Source of the DNA: Frateuria terrea
Lineage (GTDB): Bacteria > Pseudomonadota > Gammaproteobacteria > Xanthomonadales > Rhodanobacteraceae
Length of the DNA stretch: 64,000 nt
NCBI RefSeq assembly: GCF_900115705.1
Contig: NZ_FOXL01000004.1
Span: 124,001-188,000, forward strand
Direction of reading: 5' to 3'
The position numbers and the translations under genes are program-made. Positions 55,676-63,836 of this stretch are shown piece by piece. Each line of letters starts with the position of its first letter. Position 1 is the stretch's first letter. The notes under the pieces are model-generated. The model was not told the DNA's origin, searched no databases, and was given only the letters and a program-made list of their open reading frames with translations.

Positions 55676-57765
55676 GCGACCTCGACGCCCGCCTCGCCGA
55701 ACTGGCCGAGCAGGCTGGCGTGGACGTGCACTGGCGCGATGCCAACGACCGCCCGCAGGAAGTGGCCCCGCCCACCTTGCGCGCGGTGCTCGATGCACTC
55801 GGCCTGCCGTGTGCGAACGACGGCGACATCGATGCCAGCCTGGAGCGCCTGCGCCGCGAGCGCGAAGGCACGCAGTTGCCGCGGCTGCTGGTGGCCGACG
55901 CAGGCAGCCCATTCCCGTCGCCCGCTGCATCGGAACCGCGCCGCTACCGCATCGAGGACGAGCAGGGCGCGACGGTGGTCGAGGGCACCGCGCCTGCGGA
56001 CGAGCGCACGCTGCGAGCGCCGGACGCACCGGGCTACTACCGGCTCCTGCTCGGCAACGACGCCTGCACGCTCGCCGTCGCTCCGGCACGCGCCTTCGGC
56101 GTGGGCGACATCAGCGGCGCGCATCGCCCCTGGGGCGTGGCGGTGCAGCTGCCGAGCCTGCGCCGTCCCGGCGACGGCGGCATCGGGGACTTCACCGCAC
56201 TGGAGCACTGCGCCCGCGCTGCCGCGGCGCGCGGCGCCGACGCGCTGGCGATCAGCCCGGTGCATGCGCTGTTCGCCGCCGCGCCCGAACGCTACAGCCC
56301 CTACGCGCCCTCGAGCCGCTTGTTCCTCAATCCGCTCTACGCCGACCCCGGCCGGGTGGGCGGTGCCTCCGCGCTGCGCACGGTGACCGACGCGCACAAC
56401 CTGCGCCAGGAACTGGCCGAACTGGAGTGGCTGGAGCTGATCGACTGGCCGCGTGCCGGGCGAGCGCGGATAACGCTGTTGCGCACGCTGTTCGAATGGT
56501 CCTCGGCCGATTCGAAGCTCACCCAGGCCTTGGGCGCCTTCCGCCGCGAACAGGGCGAGCCGCTCGAACGCCATGCGCGGTTCGAGGCGCTGCAGGTGCA
56601 TTTTCGCGCGCACGACGTACCCGGCGGCTGGCAGGCCTGGCCGGCCGAATTCCATGACCCGACCAGCCCTGCGGTCGCCGCCTTCGCACGCGAGCATGGC
56701 CGCGAGGTGGCCTTCCATGCATTCCTGCAATGGCTGGCCACGCGCGGCCTGGCAGATGCCCACCGCACGGCGCGCGAATCGGGCATGGCGATCGGCCTGG
56801 TCTCGGACCTTGCGGTCGGCACCGATCCGGGGGGAAGCCAGGCCTGGAGCCACCAGGGAGAACTGCTGCACGGCCTGTCGGTAGGCGCCCCGCCGGACCT
56901 GCTCAACCGCAACGGGCAGGACTGGGGCCTGACCACCTTTTCGCCGACGGGCCTGAAGCGCAGCGGCTACGCGGGCTACCTCGGCATGCTGCGCGCCGCG
57001 CTGGCGCATGCCGGCGGCGTGCGCATCGACCACGTGCTCGGCCTGAAGCGTCTGTGGCTGGTGCCGCACGGCTTCGGCGCCACCGAGGGTGCCTACGTGC
57101 GATATCCGTTCGAGGATCTGCTGCGGTTGCTGGCGATCGAATCGCACCGCAACCGCGCGGTGGTCATCGGCGAGGACCTCGGCACCGTGCCGGCCGACTT
57201 CCGCCAACGCATCGGCGCGGAGGGCGTGCTTGGCATCCGCGTGCTGTGGTTCGAGCGCGCAGCCGATCGCGGGTTCATCGCGCCGATGCACTGGTCGGCC
57301 GAGGCGATGGCGACCACGTCCACGCACGACGTGGCGACGGTGGCCGGCTGGTGGAGCGGGCGCGACATCGAGTGGCGTGCGCGCGCCGGCCTGGCCGAGC
57401 CGGGCGTGGACGAGATCGCCGGGCGAGCGATCGACCGCGGCCGCCTGTGGCGTGCGTTGTGCGCCTCGGGCGCGGCCGCGGATGCCGGCGTCATCCCCGA
57501 TGAAAACCGTCCGCCCACGCCGGAGGATGTTCTGCCCATCGCCATCGCCGCGGCCGGCCACGTGGCGCGCGCGCCCACCCCGCTGGTGGTGATCCCGGCG
57601 GAGGATCTGTTGGCGCTGCCGGAGCAGCCGAACCTGCCCGGACCGACCGATGCGGTGCATCCGAACTGGCGCCGGCGGTTGCCCGAGAGCGCGTCCATGC
57701 TGTTCGACGGACCGGTGGCGCAGGCCTGCTGCGGCGCCGTCGCGGCGGCGCGCAACGCGCCATGA
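55672..57765 (+). CDS. malQ: 4-alpha-glucanotransferase (amylomaltase)
   Basis: 697 residues. The N-terminal ~130 residues are the extra beta domain of long (E. coli-type) MalQ; the GH77 barrel begins at RPWGVAVQLPSLR. Catalytic residues are Asp453 in GVRIDHVLGL and Glu501 in VIGEDLGTVP, with TSTHDVATVAGWW as the third site. It disproportionates maltodextrins, recycling short chains from GlgX and TreY. Confidence 0.96.
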   Translation: MSDLDARLAELAEQAGVDVHWRDANDRPQEVAPPTLRAVLDALGLPCANDGDIDASLERLRREREGTQLPRLLVADAGSPFPSPAASEPRRYRIEDEQGATVVEGTAPADERTLRAPDAPGYYRLLLGNDACTLAVAPARAFGVGDISGAHRPWGVAVQLPSLRRPGDGGIGDFTALEHCARAAAARGADALAISPVHALFAAAPERYSPYAPSSRLFLNPLYADPGRVGGASALRTVTDAHNLRQELAELEWLELIDWPRAGRARITLLRTLFEWSSADSKLTQALGAFRREQGEPLERHARFEALQVHFRAHDVPGGWQAWPAEFHDPTSPAVAAFAREHGREVAFHAFLQWLATRGLADAHRTARESGMAIGLVSDLAVGTDPGGSQAWSHQGELLHGLSVGAPPDLLNRNGQDWGLTTFSPTGLKRSGYAGYLGMLRAALAHAGGVRIDHVLGLKRLWLVPHGFGATEGAYVRYPFEDLLRLLAIESHRNRAVVIGEDLGTVPADFRQRIGAEGVLGIRVLWFERAADRGFIAPMHWSAEAMATTSTHDVATVAGWWSGRDIEWRARAGLAEPGVDEIAGRAIDRGRLWRALCASGAAADAGVIPDENRPPTPEDVLPIAIAAAGHVARAPTPLVVIPAEDLLALPEQPNLPGPTDAVHPNWRRRLPESASMLFDGPVAQACCGAVAAARNAP

Positions 57766-58342
57766 GCGGGTGGTTGCCGGTTCTTGCCGGTCCTTCGACA
57801 GAAAGAGGCTCACAGCCTTTCCGGCGAGTCCCGCCCCTCACCCCAACCCTCTCCCGGGAGGGGAGAGGGAGCAGAGCGTGGCGTGCCTGCAGGCATCGGC
57901 CCCCGCACGTCCCGGCGCGCAGCGCTCCCACACGAGGCCACATGCCTCCCTTGCCTCTGCTCCCGGGCGCCCGCGGTATCGCGGCTGCAGCCCCTCTAAG
58001 AGCAAGAGACTCGTTCGGCAAGGCGCAATGGCACCTAGCTTTTTACCCGCCCCGGGCTGAGTCAGGCCGTTTCTTTTGGTTACTTTTCTCTGGGCCAGCA
58101 AAGAAAAGTGACCCGGGCGCCGACAGGCGATCGGAAGCTCTTTGCAGAAGAGCCAAGTCGCGCAAGGACCCCAAAAGAACGACACACGAGGCCTCGCCAA
58201 AACAGCCATCCCCGCGAGCCCCAGCCCCTCACCCAACCCTCTCCCCGGAGGGGAGAGGGCTTCAGTACGCGCGGGCTCAAACCGCTGTACCTGGATATCC
58301 GTTCGCCCTGAGCGTAGCGAAGCGAAGTCGAAGGGCCCGCCC
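57766..58342. repeat. Repeat-rich spacer between malQ and treY
   Basis: Three kinds of dispersed palindromic elements occur. (1) Two direct copies of CCCCTCACCC(C)AACCCTCTCC-C(C)GG-AGGGGAGAGGG at 57834-57869 and 58225-58259, each a hairpin. (2) A pair TTACTTTTCTCTGGGCCAGC / AAAGAAAAGTGACCC around 58079-58114, an imperfect inverted repeat. (3) CGCCCTGAGCGTAGCGAAG / CGAAGTCGAAGGGC at about 58304-58337, ending just before the treY ATG. A frame runs open through the whole spacer (57762-58346), but its content is the repeats, so it is not called as a gene. Confidence 0.75.
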
Positions 58343-61030
58343 ATGAGCGAGCCATCGACCGCCGCCATGCCGCCGCGCGCGCTCGCGCGCCTGCAGTTGC
58401 ATGCGGGCTTCACCCTGGACGACGCGGCGAGCCAGGTCGACTACTACGCCGATCTCGGCATAAGCCATCTCTATGCCTCGCCGCTGTTCGCCGCACGCCC
58501 TGGCTCAAGCCACGGCTACGACGTGATCGACTACCACCGCATCAACCCAGAGCTCGGCGGCGAGCCGGCCCTGCACCGGCTGGTTGAAAGACTCCGCACG
58601 CGTGGCATGGGGCTGGTGCTGGACATCGTGCCGAACCACATGTTCGCCGGCCCCGGCAATGCATGGTGGATGGACGTGCTGCGCCACGGCCGCGACAGTG
58701 CCTACTCCGGCTATTTCGACGTCGACTGGCGCAGTGCCGATCCGCTGGTACGCGGCCACGTGCTGTTGCCCATCCTGGGCAAGCCCTACGCACAGGCGCT
58801 GCGCGACGGCGACGTGCGCCTGGCGCGGGAAGGGCAGGATTTCGTGCTGCGCGTGCACGACAACGCGCTGCCGCTCGCGCCATCCACCGAGGCGGTGCTG
58901 CGCCGGGCAGGGGAGCCCTCCGGTGTGCTGGCCGCGCACGACGCCACGCGCGAGTCCGGCTTCCATGCGTTGCATGCGCTGCTGGAGCAACAGCATTACC
59001 GCCTGGTGCTGTGGAAGCTCGCCAACGACGTGATCGACTACCGCCGCTTCTTCGACATCAACGAGCTGGCCGGCCTGCGCCAGGACCGCACGCGCGTGTT
59101 CGAGGACAGCCACGCACTGGTGTTCCGGCTCTACGCGGAAGGACTGATCGACGGCCTGCGGATCGACCACGTCGACGGCCTGGCCGACCCGCACCGCTAT
59201 TGCCGCCAGCTGCGCCATCGCCTGCGCCGGCTGCAGCGCCAACGCCCCGCAGGCGCGCCGCGCGGCCCGGCCTACGTAGTAGTGGAGAAGATCCTCGCCG
59301 AAGGCGAGCGCCTGCGTCCGGCCTGGCGCATGGACGGCACCACCGGCTACGAGTTCATGGACCAGGCCTGCGCGCTGCTGCACGACCATGCCGGCGAGGG
59401 CATGCTCACCGAGCTGTGGCAGGCGATCAGCGGCGAGCCTGCCGATTTCGCCGCCGTGGCGCGCGCCGCGCGCCAGCAGATCCTGGTCGACAGCTTCGAG
59501 GCGGAACTGGACCGCACGGCCCGCGCCCTGTTCGATGCCGCCCGTGCCGACGTGTCCACCCGCGACGTCAGCCTGCCGGCGATCCGCCGCGTGCTGGTCG
59601 AGTTGTTGGTGCACTTCCCGGTCTACCGCACCTACGCCGGTGGCCTAGGCCGCGACGCGATCGACGAGGCCGTGTTCCAGCTGGCCTATGCTCGTGCGCG
59701 CCGCCACGTGCGCATCGAGGACCGCGAGCTGCTGGCCGAGGTGGCCGCCTGGCTCGGCGGCCAGGCGCCGCGCGGCCTGCCACCGGGCCGGGTGCGACAG
59801 GCGCGCGAGCGGGCGATGCGCATCTTCCAGCAAGCCACCTCGCCGATGGCCGCCAAGGCGGTGGAAGATACCGCCTGCTACCGCTACGGCCGGTTGCTGT
59901 CGCGCAACGAAGTAGGCGCCGATCCGGGTCACCTGGCGCTGGACATTCCCGCCTTCCATGCGCTGTGCGCCGAACGCGCGCGCGACTATCCGCACAACCT
60001 GCTGGCCACCGCCACCCACGATCACAAGCGCGGCGAGGATGCGCGCGCACGGCTGGCGGTGCTGTCGCAGGCGGCGGTGGCGCCGCGCTGGGCCGCCACC
60101 GTCGAACGCTGGCGCGAACGCAACGCCGGCCTTCGCACCGCGATCGATGGCGCCATGGCACCCTCACCGGCCGACGAGTACATGCTTTACCAGAGCCTGG
60201 TCGGTGCCTGGCCACTGATGCTCGCGCCGGACGACCAGGACGGGCTGGCCAACTTCCGCGAGCGTGTCGCGCAATGGCAGCGCAAGGCGCTGCGCGAAGC
60301 CAAACGCCGCTCGCGCTGGAGCCGCCCGAACGAGCCGTACGAGAATGCCTGCGAGTGCTTCCTCGCCGCACTGCTGGCGCCGGCCAACGGTTTTGCCACC
60401 GAACTGCATGCGTTCGTGCAGCGCATCGCCGCCGCGGGCGCGGCCAACAGCCTGGTGCAGACCACGCTGCGGCTGACCACGCCGGGGGTGCCCGACACCT
60501 ATCAGGGCACCGGCTTCTGGGACTTCAGCCTGGTCGATCCGGACAATCGCCAGCCGGTCGACTTTGCGGCCCTTCGCGACGCACTGGCCCTGGATGCCAG
60601 CTGCGACGAACTGCTGCGCCGCTGGCGCGACGGCGCGCTCAAGCAGCGCCTGCTCCAGGCGTTGCTGCAGTTGCGCGCGCGCCATCCAGCGGTGTTCGCC
60701 CAGGGCGGTTATCGGCAACTGCCGGTGGAGGCGGACGGCTCCGAAGCTGGTAACCGGCTGCTGGCGTTCGAGCGCAGGCTCGACGGTCGCGCGATCGTCG
60801 TGCTGGCCTTGCGCCACACTGCAGCTGTGCTGCTCGATGCGCGCGAACCGCGCTGGGACGATGCCGCCATGGCCGCGTTGCTACCTGCCGAGGTGCGCGT
60901 GGGCGGACTCACGCCCGGGCGCTATCGCAGCGTGTTCGACGGACGCGAGGCTGGTATCGGCGACACGCTGGCGGCGGCCGCCTGGCTGGCTCCCCTGCCG
61001 GTCGCCGTACTCGAGCCGCTGGCTTCCTGA
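58343..61030 (+). CDS. treY: Malto-oligosyltrehalose synthase
   Basis: 895 residues from ATG 58343. GH13_26 enzyme that converts the reducing-end alpha-1,4 linkage of malto-oligosaccharides to alpha-1,1, giving maltooligosyl-trehalose for TreZ. Seen: LQLHAGFTLDDAASQVDYYADLGISHLYASPLF at the N-terminus, VLDIVPNHM, Asp275 in GLRIDHVDGLADP, Glu315 in YVVVEKILAEGE, and ATATHDHKRGEDARARLAVLS. It is set apart from malQ by a repeat-rich spacer and may have its own transcription. Confidence 0.96.
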   Translation: MSEPSTAAMPPRALARLQLHAGFTLDDAASQVDYYADLGISHLYASPLFAARPGSSHGYDVIDYHRINPELGGEPALHRLVERLRTRGMGLVLDIVPNHMFAGPGNAWWMDVLRHGRDSAYSGYFDVDWRSADPLVRGHVLLPILGKPYAQALRDGDVRLAREGQDFVLRVHDNALPLAPSTEAVLRRAGEPSGVLAAHDATRESGFHALHALLEQQHYRLVLWKLANDVIDYRRFFDINELAGLRQDRTRVFEDSHALVFRLYAEGLIDGLRIDHVDGLADPHRYCRQLRHRLRRLQRQRPAGAPRGPAYVVVEKILAEGERLRPAWRMDGTTGYEFMDQACALLHDHAGEGMLTELWQAISGEPADFAAVARAARQQILVDSFEAELDRTARALFDAARADVSTRDVSLPAIRRVLVELLVHFPVYRTYAGGLGRDAIDEAVFQLAYARARRHVRIEDRELLAEVAAWLGGQAPRGLPPGRVRQARERAMRIFQQATSPMAAKAVEDTACYRYGRLLSRNEVGADPGHLALDIPAFHALCAERARDYPHNLLATATHDHKRGEDARARLAVLSQAAVAPRWAATVERWRERNAGLRTAIDGAMAPSPADEYMLYQSLVGAWPLMLAPDDQDGLANFRERVAQWQRKALREAKRRSRWSRPNEPYENACECFLAALLAPANGFATELHAFVQRIAAAGAANSLVQTTLRLTTPGVPDTYQGTGFWDFSLVDPDNRQPVDFAALRDALALDASCDELLRRWRDGALKQRLLQALLQLRARHPAVFAQGGYRQLPVEADGSEAGNRLLAFERRLDGRAIVVLALRHTAAVLLDAREPRWDDAAMAALLPAEVRVGGLTPGRYRSVFDGREAGIGDTLAAAAWLAPLPVAVLEPLAS

Positions 61031-61135
61031 CCCGGCCCTGCCGCGCTGGCCGGCGATCGATGCCCCACGCAGTGGGTTGCATCCATTTGCCCGCCGGCCA
61101 CGTACAGGTGACCGTCACCCCTGGCTGCCCTGGCT

Positions 61136-61768
61136 ATGATGGACTCCGACCGCTCCACCACGAAGGTGGCGCCTTTCGAGGCTGCGAGAAGCTTGCACAA
61201 ACCCCCCGACGCCGCACGACACGAATGGGCCGCGCTGGTGGAGGCTGTCGCTTGCCGCCAGGACCGAGACTGTTTCCTGCGCATCTACGACCACTTCTCG
61301 CCACGCGTGCGCCGCTACCTGCTGGGCCTCGGCGGCAACGCCGGGCTGGCGGAGGAACTCGCGCAGGAGGCGCTGCTGCGCGTCTGGCAGCGCGCCGGGC
61401 AATACGATGCCGAACGCAGCAGCCTGAGCACCTGGCTGTTCCGGATCGCCCGCAACCTGTACATCGACCGCGTGCGCAAGGAGCCGGTCTGGAGCCAGAC
61501 CCAGGAGTACCTGGAGGAGATGGACCTGGACGGACCGGCCGACGCCGGCGAACGCCCCGGTACCGAGTCGTTGTCGGAGGAAGCCAACATCCACCGGGCC
61601 ATCGCCCAGTTGCCGGCGGTGCAGGCCAGGCTGATCCGCATGTCCTATTTCGAAGCTAAAAGTCACCAGGCGATCGCCAGCGAACTGGCCATGCCGCTGG
61701 GTACCGTCAAATCCCACTTGCGCCGCGCCTTCCTCACGCTGCAGAACGAGCTCCGATGCGAACGATGA
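61136..61768 (+). CDS. ECF RNA polymerase sigma factor (ChrR-linked, ECF11/RpoE type)
   Basis: 210 residues. Region 2 is FLRIYDHFSPRVRRYLLGLGGNAGLAEELAQEALLRVWQRAGQYD...LSTWLFRIARNLYIDRVRK; region 4 is AIAQLPAVQARLIRMSYFEAKSHQAIASELAMPLGTVKSHLRRAFLTL. The adjacent zinc ChrR-type anti-sigma gene, overlapping in ATGA, identifies the group that in Rhodobacter responds to singlet oxygen. The first ATG pair (61136/61139) has a poor ribosome-binding site. The neighbouring lipocalin, TspO and photolyase genes are likely targets. Confidence 0.93.
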   Translation: MMDSDRSTTKVAPFEAARSLHKPPDAARHEWAALVEAVACRQDRDCFLRIYDHFSPRVRRYLLGLGGNAGLAEELAQEALLRVWQRAGQYDAERSSLSTWLFRIARNLYIDRVRKEPVWSQTQEYLEEMDLDGPADAGERPGTESLSEEANIHRAIAQLPAVQARLIRMSYFEAKSHQAIASELAMPLGTVKSHLRRAFLTLQNELRCER

Positions 61769-62424
61769 ATCCACGCCACCACCTGGGCGAGGCAACCCTG
61801 CTCAGCTACGCCGCTGGCGCGCTGCCCACCGCACTGGCGGTGGTGGCCGCGGCACACCTGAGCGTGTGCAGTGCCTGCCGCCGCCAGTTGCGGCTGGCCG
61901 AGCGTATCGGCGGCGGGCTGGTCGACATGCAGCGCGGCGAACTGCCCGCGCAGCAGGCGCGCGAGGCGATCCTGGCCCGCCTCGACGAGCCGCCCGCACC
62001 GGCCGGCGCCTCGATGTTCCCGCCGACCACCGTCGCGGATGATCCCGACGCTTTGCCGCTGCCGCTGCAACCGTACTTCGGACTCTCGCTGCGCACGCTG
62101 CGCTGGCGCTGGCTCGCGCCCGGCGTGCATTGCATCCGCGCCAGGGTCAGCGAAGGCAACCTGCTGATGCTGCGTATCGCCCCGGGCAAGAGCATGCCGG
62201 TGCATGGCCACAACGGCAGCGAGCTCACGCAGATCCTGCGGGGCGCCTACGACGACCAGCTGGGCCATTTCGCCGCCGGCGACATGGCGGACCTGGACGA
62301 CGGCATCGAACACCAGCCGGTCACTGCAGCGGGGGTCGCCTGCATCTGCGTGGCCGGGCTGGATGCAACGCTGCGCTTCGACGGCTGGTTCGCGCGGGCC
62401 TTGCAGCCACTTTTCGGGCTCTGA
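61765..62424 (+). CDS. chrR: ChrR-type zinc anti-sigma factor
   Basis: 219 residues if started at ATG 61765 (ATGA overlap with the sigma gene). With this start the N-terminal zinc ligands fall at His6, His31, Cys35 and Cys38, the same numbers as in Rhodobacter sphaeroides ChrR. The C-terminal cupin domain carries a second site HGHNGSE with His147, His149, Glu153 and, in DGIEHQP, His183. In Rhodobacter ChrR holds sigma-E through the N-domain and singlet oxygen signalling requires the cupin. The upstream ATG at 61756 would shift the numbering by three and loses the ATGA coupling. Confidence 0.93.
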   Translation: MNPRHHLGEATLLSYAAGALPTALAVVAAAHLSVCSACRRQLRLAERIGGGLVDMQRGELPAQQAREAILARLDEPPAPAGASMFPPTTVADDPDALPLPLQPYFGLSLRTLRWRWLAPGVHCIRARVSEGNLLMLRIAPGKSMPVHGHNGSELTQILRGAYDDQLGHFAAGDMADLDDGIEHQPVTAAGVACICVAGLDATLRFDGWFARALQPLFGL

Positions 62425-62483
62425 CACCCCACGCGAGCAGAGCATTGCGTGCCCGCTGCCGGGCACCGGTTCGGTCACGATGC

Positions 62484-62522
62484 AAAAAAAAGCCGCGAGC
62501 AACCCAGTGGTCGCCCGCGGCG
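62484..62522 (-). terminator. Terminator of the lipocalin gene
   Basis: Reading leftward, GCCGCG ... CGCGGC forms a stem with an 18-base loop and is followed by a run of eight T (A8 at 62484-62491 on the given strand). It lies about 16 bases after the lipocalin stop and also separates it from the convergent chrR gene. Confidence 0.75.
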
Positions 62523-62537
62523 TCCGGTCCACGGGGG

Positions 62538-63110
62538 CTACTGGCAATCGATGCCCGAGATGACTTGCTCCAGACCCGGATCCGGCCACTGCTGCGGGAC
62601 CTTCACCACCAGCCCGGGGTCGTAGCCCAGTGCCGCCACGCGCGTGAGCATCGCCTGGTAATCCGTGGCCGGCACCTGCGGCGTGCGCGCCATGTACCAG
62701 AGGTAATCGCGCTTGTCGCGCGCGACGATGACCTGCCCATAGTCCGGTGCTAGCCACGCCACCAGATACTGGGTCTTGAAGAACCAGGCGAAGTGCACGT
62801 GCCAGCGCGCGCGGCTGGGGCCCGGGTCCACCGTGGCGGTGGAGCCGATCGTATCGACCGCTCCGGCGTGGCCGCCCTTGCGGTAGACGTAGTGGGTGCA
62901 GATCGTGCCGTCGGGCATGCGCCGGTACAGTTCCACCGCGTTGTAGCTGTGGCGTTCCGGTCGCGTGGGGATAGCCGCAATCACGTACCAGCGGCCCATG
63001 TAGCGCGACACGTCGACGTGGGCGACCGTTGTGATCGGCGGTTGCGTGGTGTGCCCGCACGAGGGCAGGCCCGCTGCGATCAGCAGGCAATACAGCAGAC
63101 GTGGCTTCAT
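62538..63110 (-). CDS. blc: Outer-membrane lipocalin (Blc-like)
   Basis: 190 residues. A lipoprotein signal peptide (MKPRLLYCLLIAAGLPSCG, Cys at about 18). The lipocalin motif is VDVSRYMGRWYVIAAIPTRPE, with the later TQYLVAWLAPDYGQVIVARDKRDYLWYMARTP strand. Bacterial lipocalins bind lysophospholipids or oxidised lipids and are induced by envelope stress; its position opposite the ECF/ChrR pair fits a role in handling photo-oxidised lipids. The long upstream frame extension to 63332 is not used. Confidence 0.9.
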   Translation of the reverse strand: MKPRLLYCLLIAAGLPSCGHTTQPPITTVAHVDVSRYMGRWYVIAAIPTRPERHSYNAVELYRRMPDGTICTHYVYRKGGHAGAVDTIGSTATVDPGPSRARWHVHFAWFFKTQYLVAWLAPDYGQVIVARDKRDYLWYMARTPQVPATDYQAMLTRVAALGYDPGLVVKVPQQWPDPGLEQVISGIDCQ

Positions 63111-63235
63111 GGCGGCTCTCGCTCTGGGCAGGATGGCGGCCTCGCAGGCGCAAGCACCCGCCTGGCCGGACGCGTCCTCTACGCGGAGGCGCCGCGAACG
63201 GATGCACCAGGCCAGGATAGAGATGGGGCAGGGCG

Positions 63236-63264
63236 TGATCCGTTTGGCGGCGAACTCCGTAGGC
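63236..63264 (+). promoter_or_regulatory. Candidate ECF (RpoE/ChrR-type) promoter for tspO
   Basis: TGATCC (63236-63241), the -35 consensus of Rhodobacter RpoE promoters, is followed after 17 bases by GTAGGC, loosely like the TAAGA-type -10. It points toward the TspO gene 60 bases away. Only one site was found by eye, so this is tentative. Confidence 0.35.
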
Positions 63265-63325
63265 CAGTAGCGTGACCGAGCCACGCCTCGCGCCCCCACG
63301 TCCGATGTACACAGGAGGATCGACC

Positions 63326-63823
63326 ATGCCATCGACCAGACCCATGCAACCCTGGCTCGGCCTCGCCGGCTGGTGGCTGCTCAGCTTCGCCGCGGCTGCC
63401 GTGGGCGCGCTGGCGTCGATCCAGGCGCGCGCGTTCTACGGGCAGCTGGCGCAACCGCCGTGGGCGCCGCCCGCGGCGGTGTTCGGGCCGGTGTGGACGC
63501 TGCTTTACGCGCTGATGGGTCTGGCTGCCTGGCAGGTCTGGCGCGCGGGCGGCTGGTCGCGCCGGCGCGTCGCGCTCGGGCTGTTCGTGGCGCAACTGGC
63601 GGCCAACGCCGGCTGGAGCTGGTTGTTCTTCGGCTGGCACCTGGGCGGAGCAGCCTTCGCCGACATCGTCGTGCTGTGGTTGCTACTGGTCGCGACGGTG
63701 CGGGTCTTCTGGCGCGCGCGGCCGGTCGCCGGCGCGTTGCTGCTGCCGTACCTGGGCTGGGTGAGTTTCGCCGCTGCGCTGAACTGGCGCGTATGGCAAC
63801 TCAACCCGCTGGCGCTGGGCTGA
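63326..63823 (+). CDS. tspO: TspO/MBR family tryptophan-rich sensory protein
   Basis: 165 residues from ATG 63326, which has a strong AGGAGG seven bases before it. Five transmembrane helices are visible (GLAGWWLLSFAAAAVGALA; AVFGPVWTLLYALMGLAAWQVW; VALGLFVAQLAANAGWSWLFFGW; ADIVVLWLLLVATVRVFW; ALLLPYLGWVSFAAALNWRVWQLN). WAPP, PVWT.LYALMG and the WVSFAAALNW ending are family signatures. TspO binds porphyrins and in photosynthetic bacteria modulates oxygen/light responses. It fits with the photo-oxidative neighbours. Confidence 0.93.
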   Translation: MPSTRPMQPWLGLAGWWLLSFAAAAVGALASIQARAFYGQLAQPPWAPPAAVFGPVWTLLYALMGLAAWQVWRAGGWSRRRVALGLFVAQLAANAGWSWLFFGWHLGGAAFADIVVLWLLLVATVRVFWRARPVAGALLLPYLGWVSFAAALNWRVWQLNPLALG

Positions 63824-63836
63824 GTGAGCCCTGTGC

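Noticed and set aside
57834-58259. CRISPR array suggested by two similar hairpin units
   Set aside because: Only two copies, 390 bases apart, with dissimilar spacing and no spacer series or cas genes; they are REP-like dispersed palindromes.
57762-58346. 194-codon frame between malQ and treY as a protein gene
   Set aside because: Almost all of it is made of dispersed palindromic repeats; kept only as part of the spacer observation.
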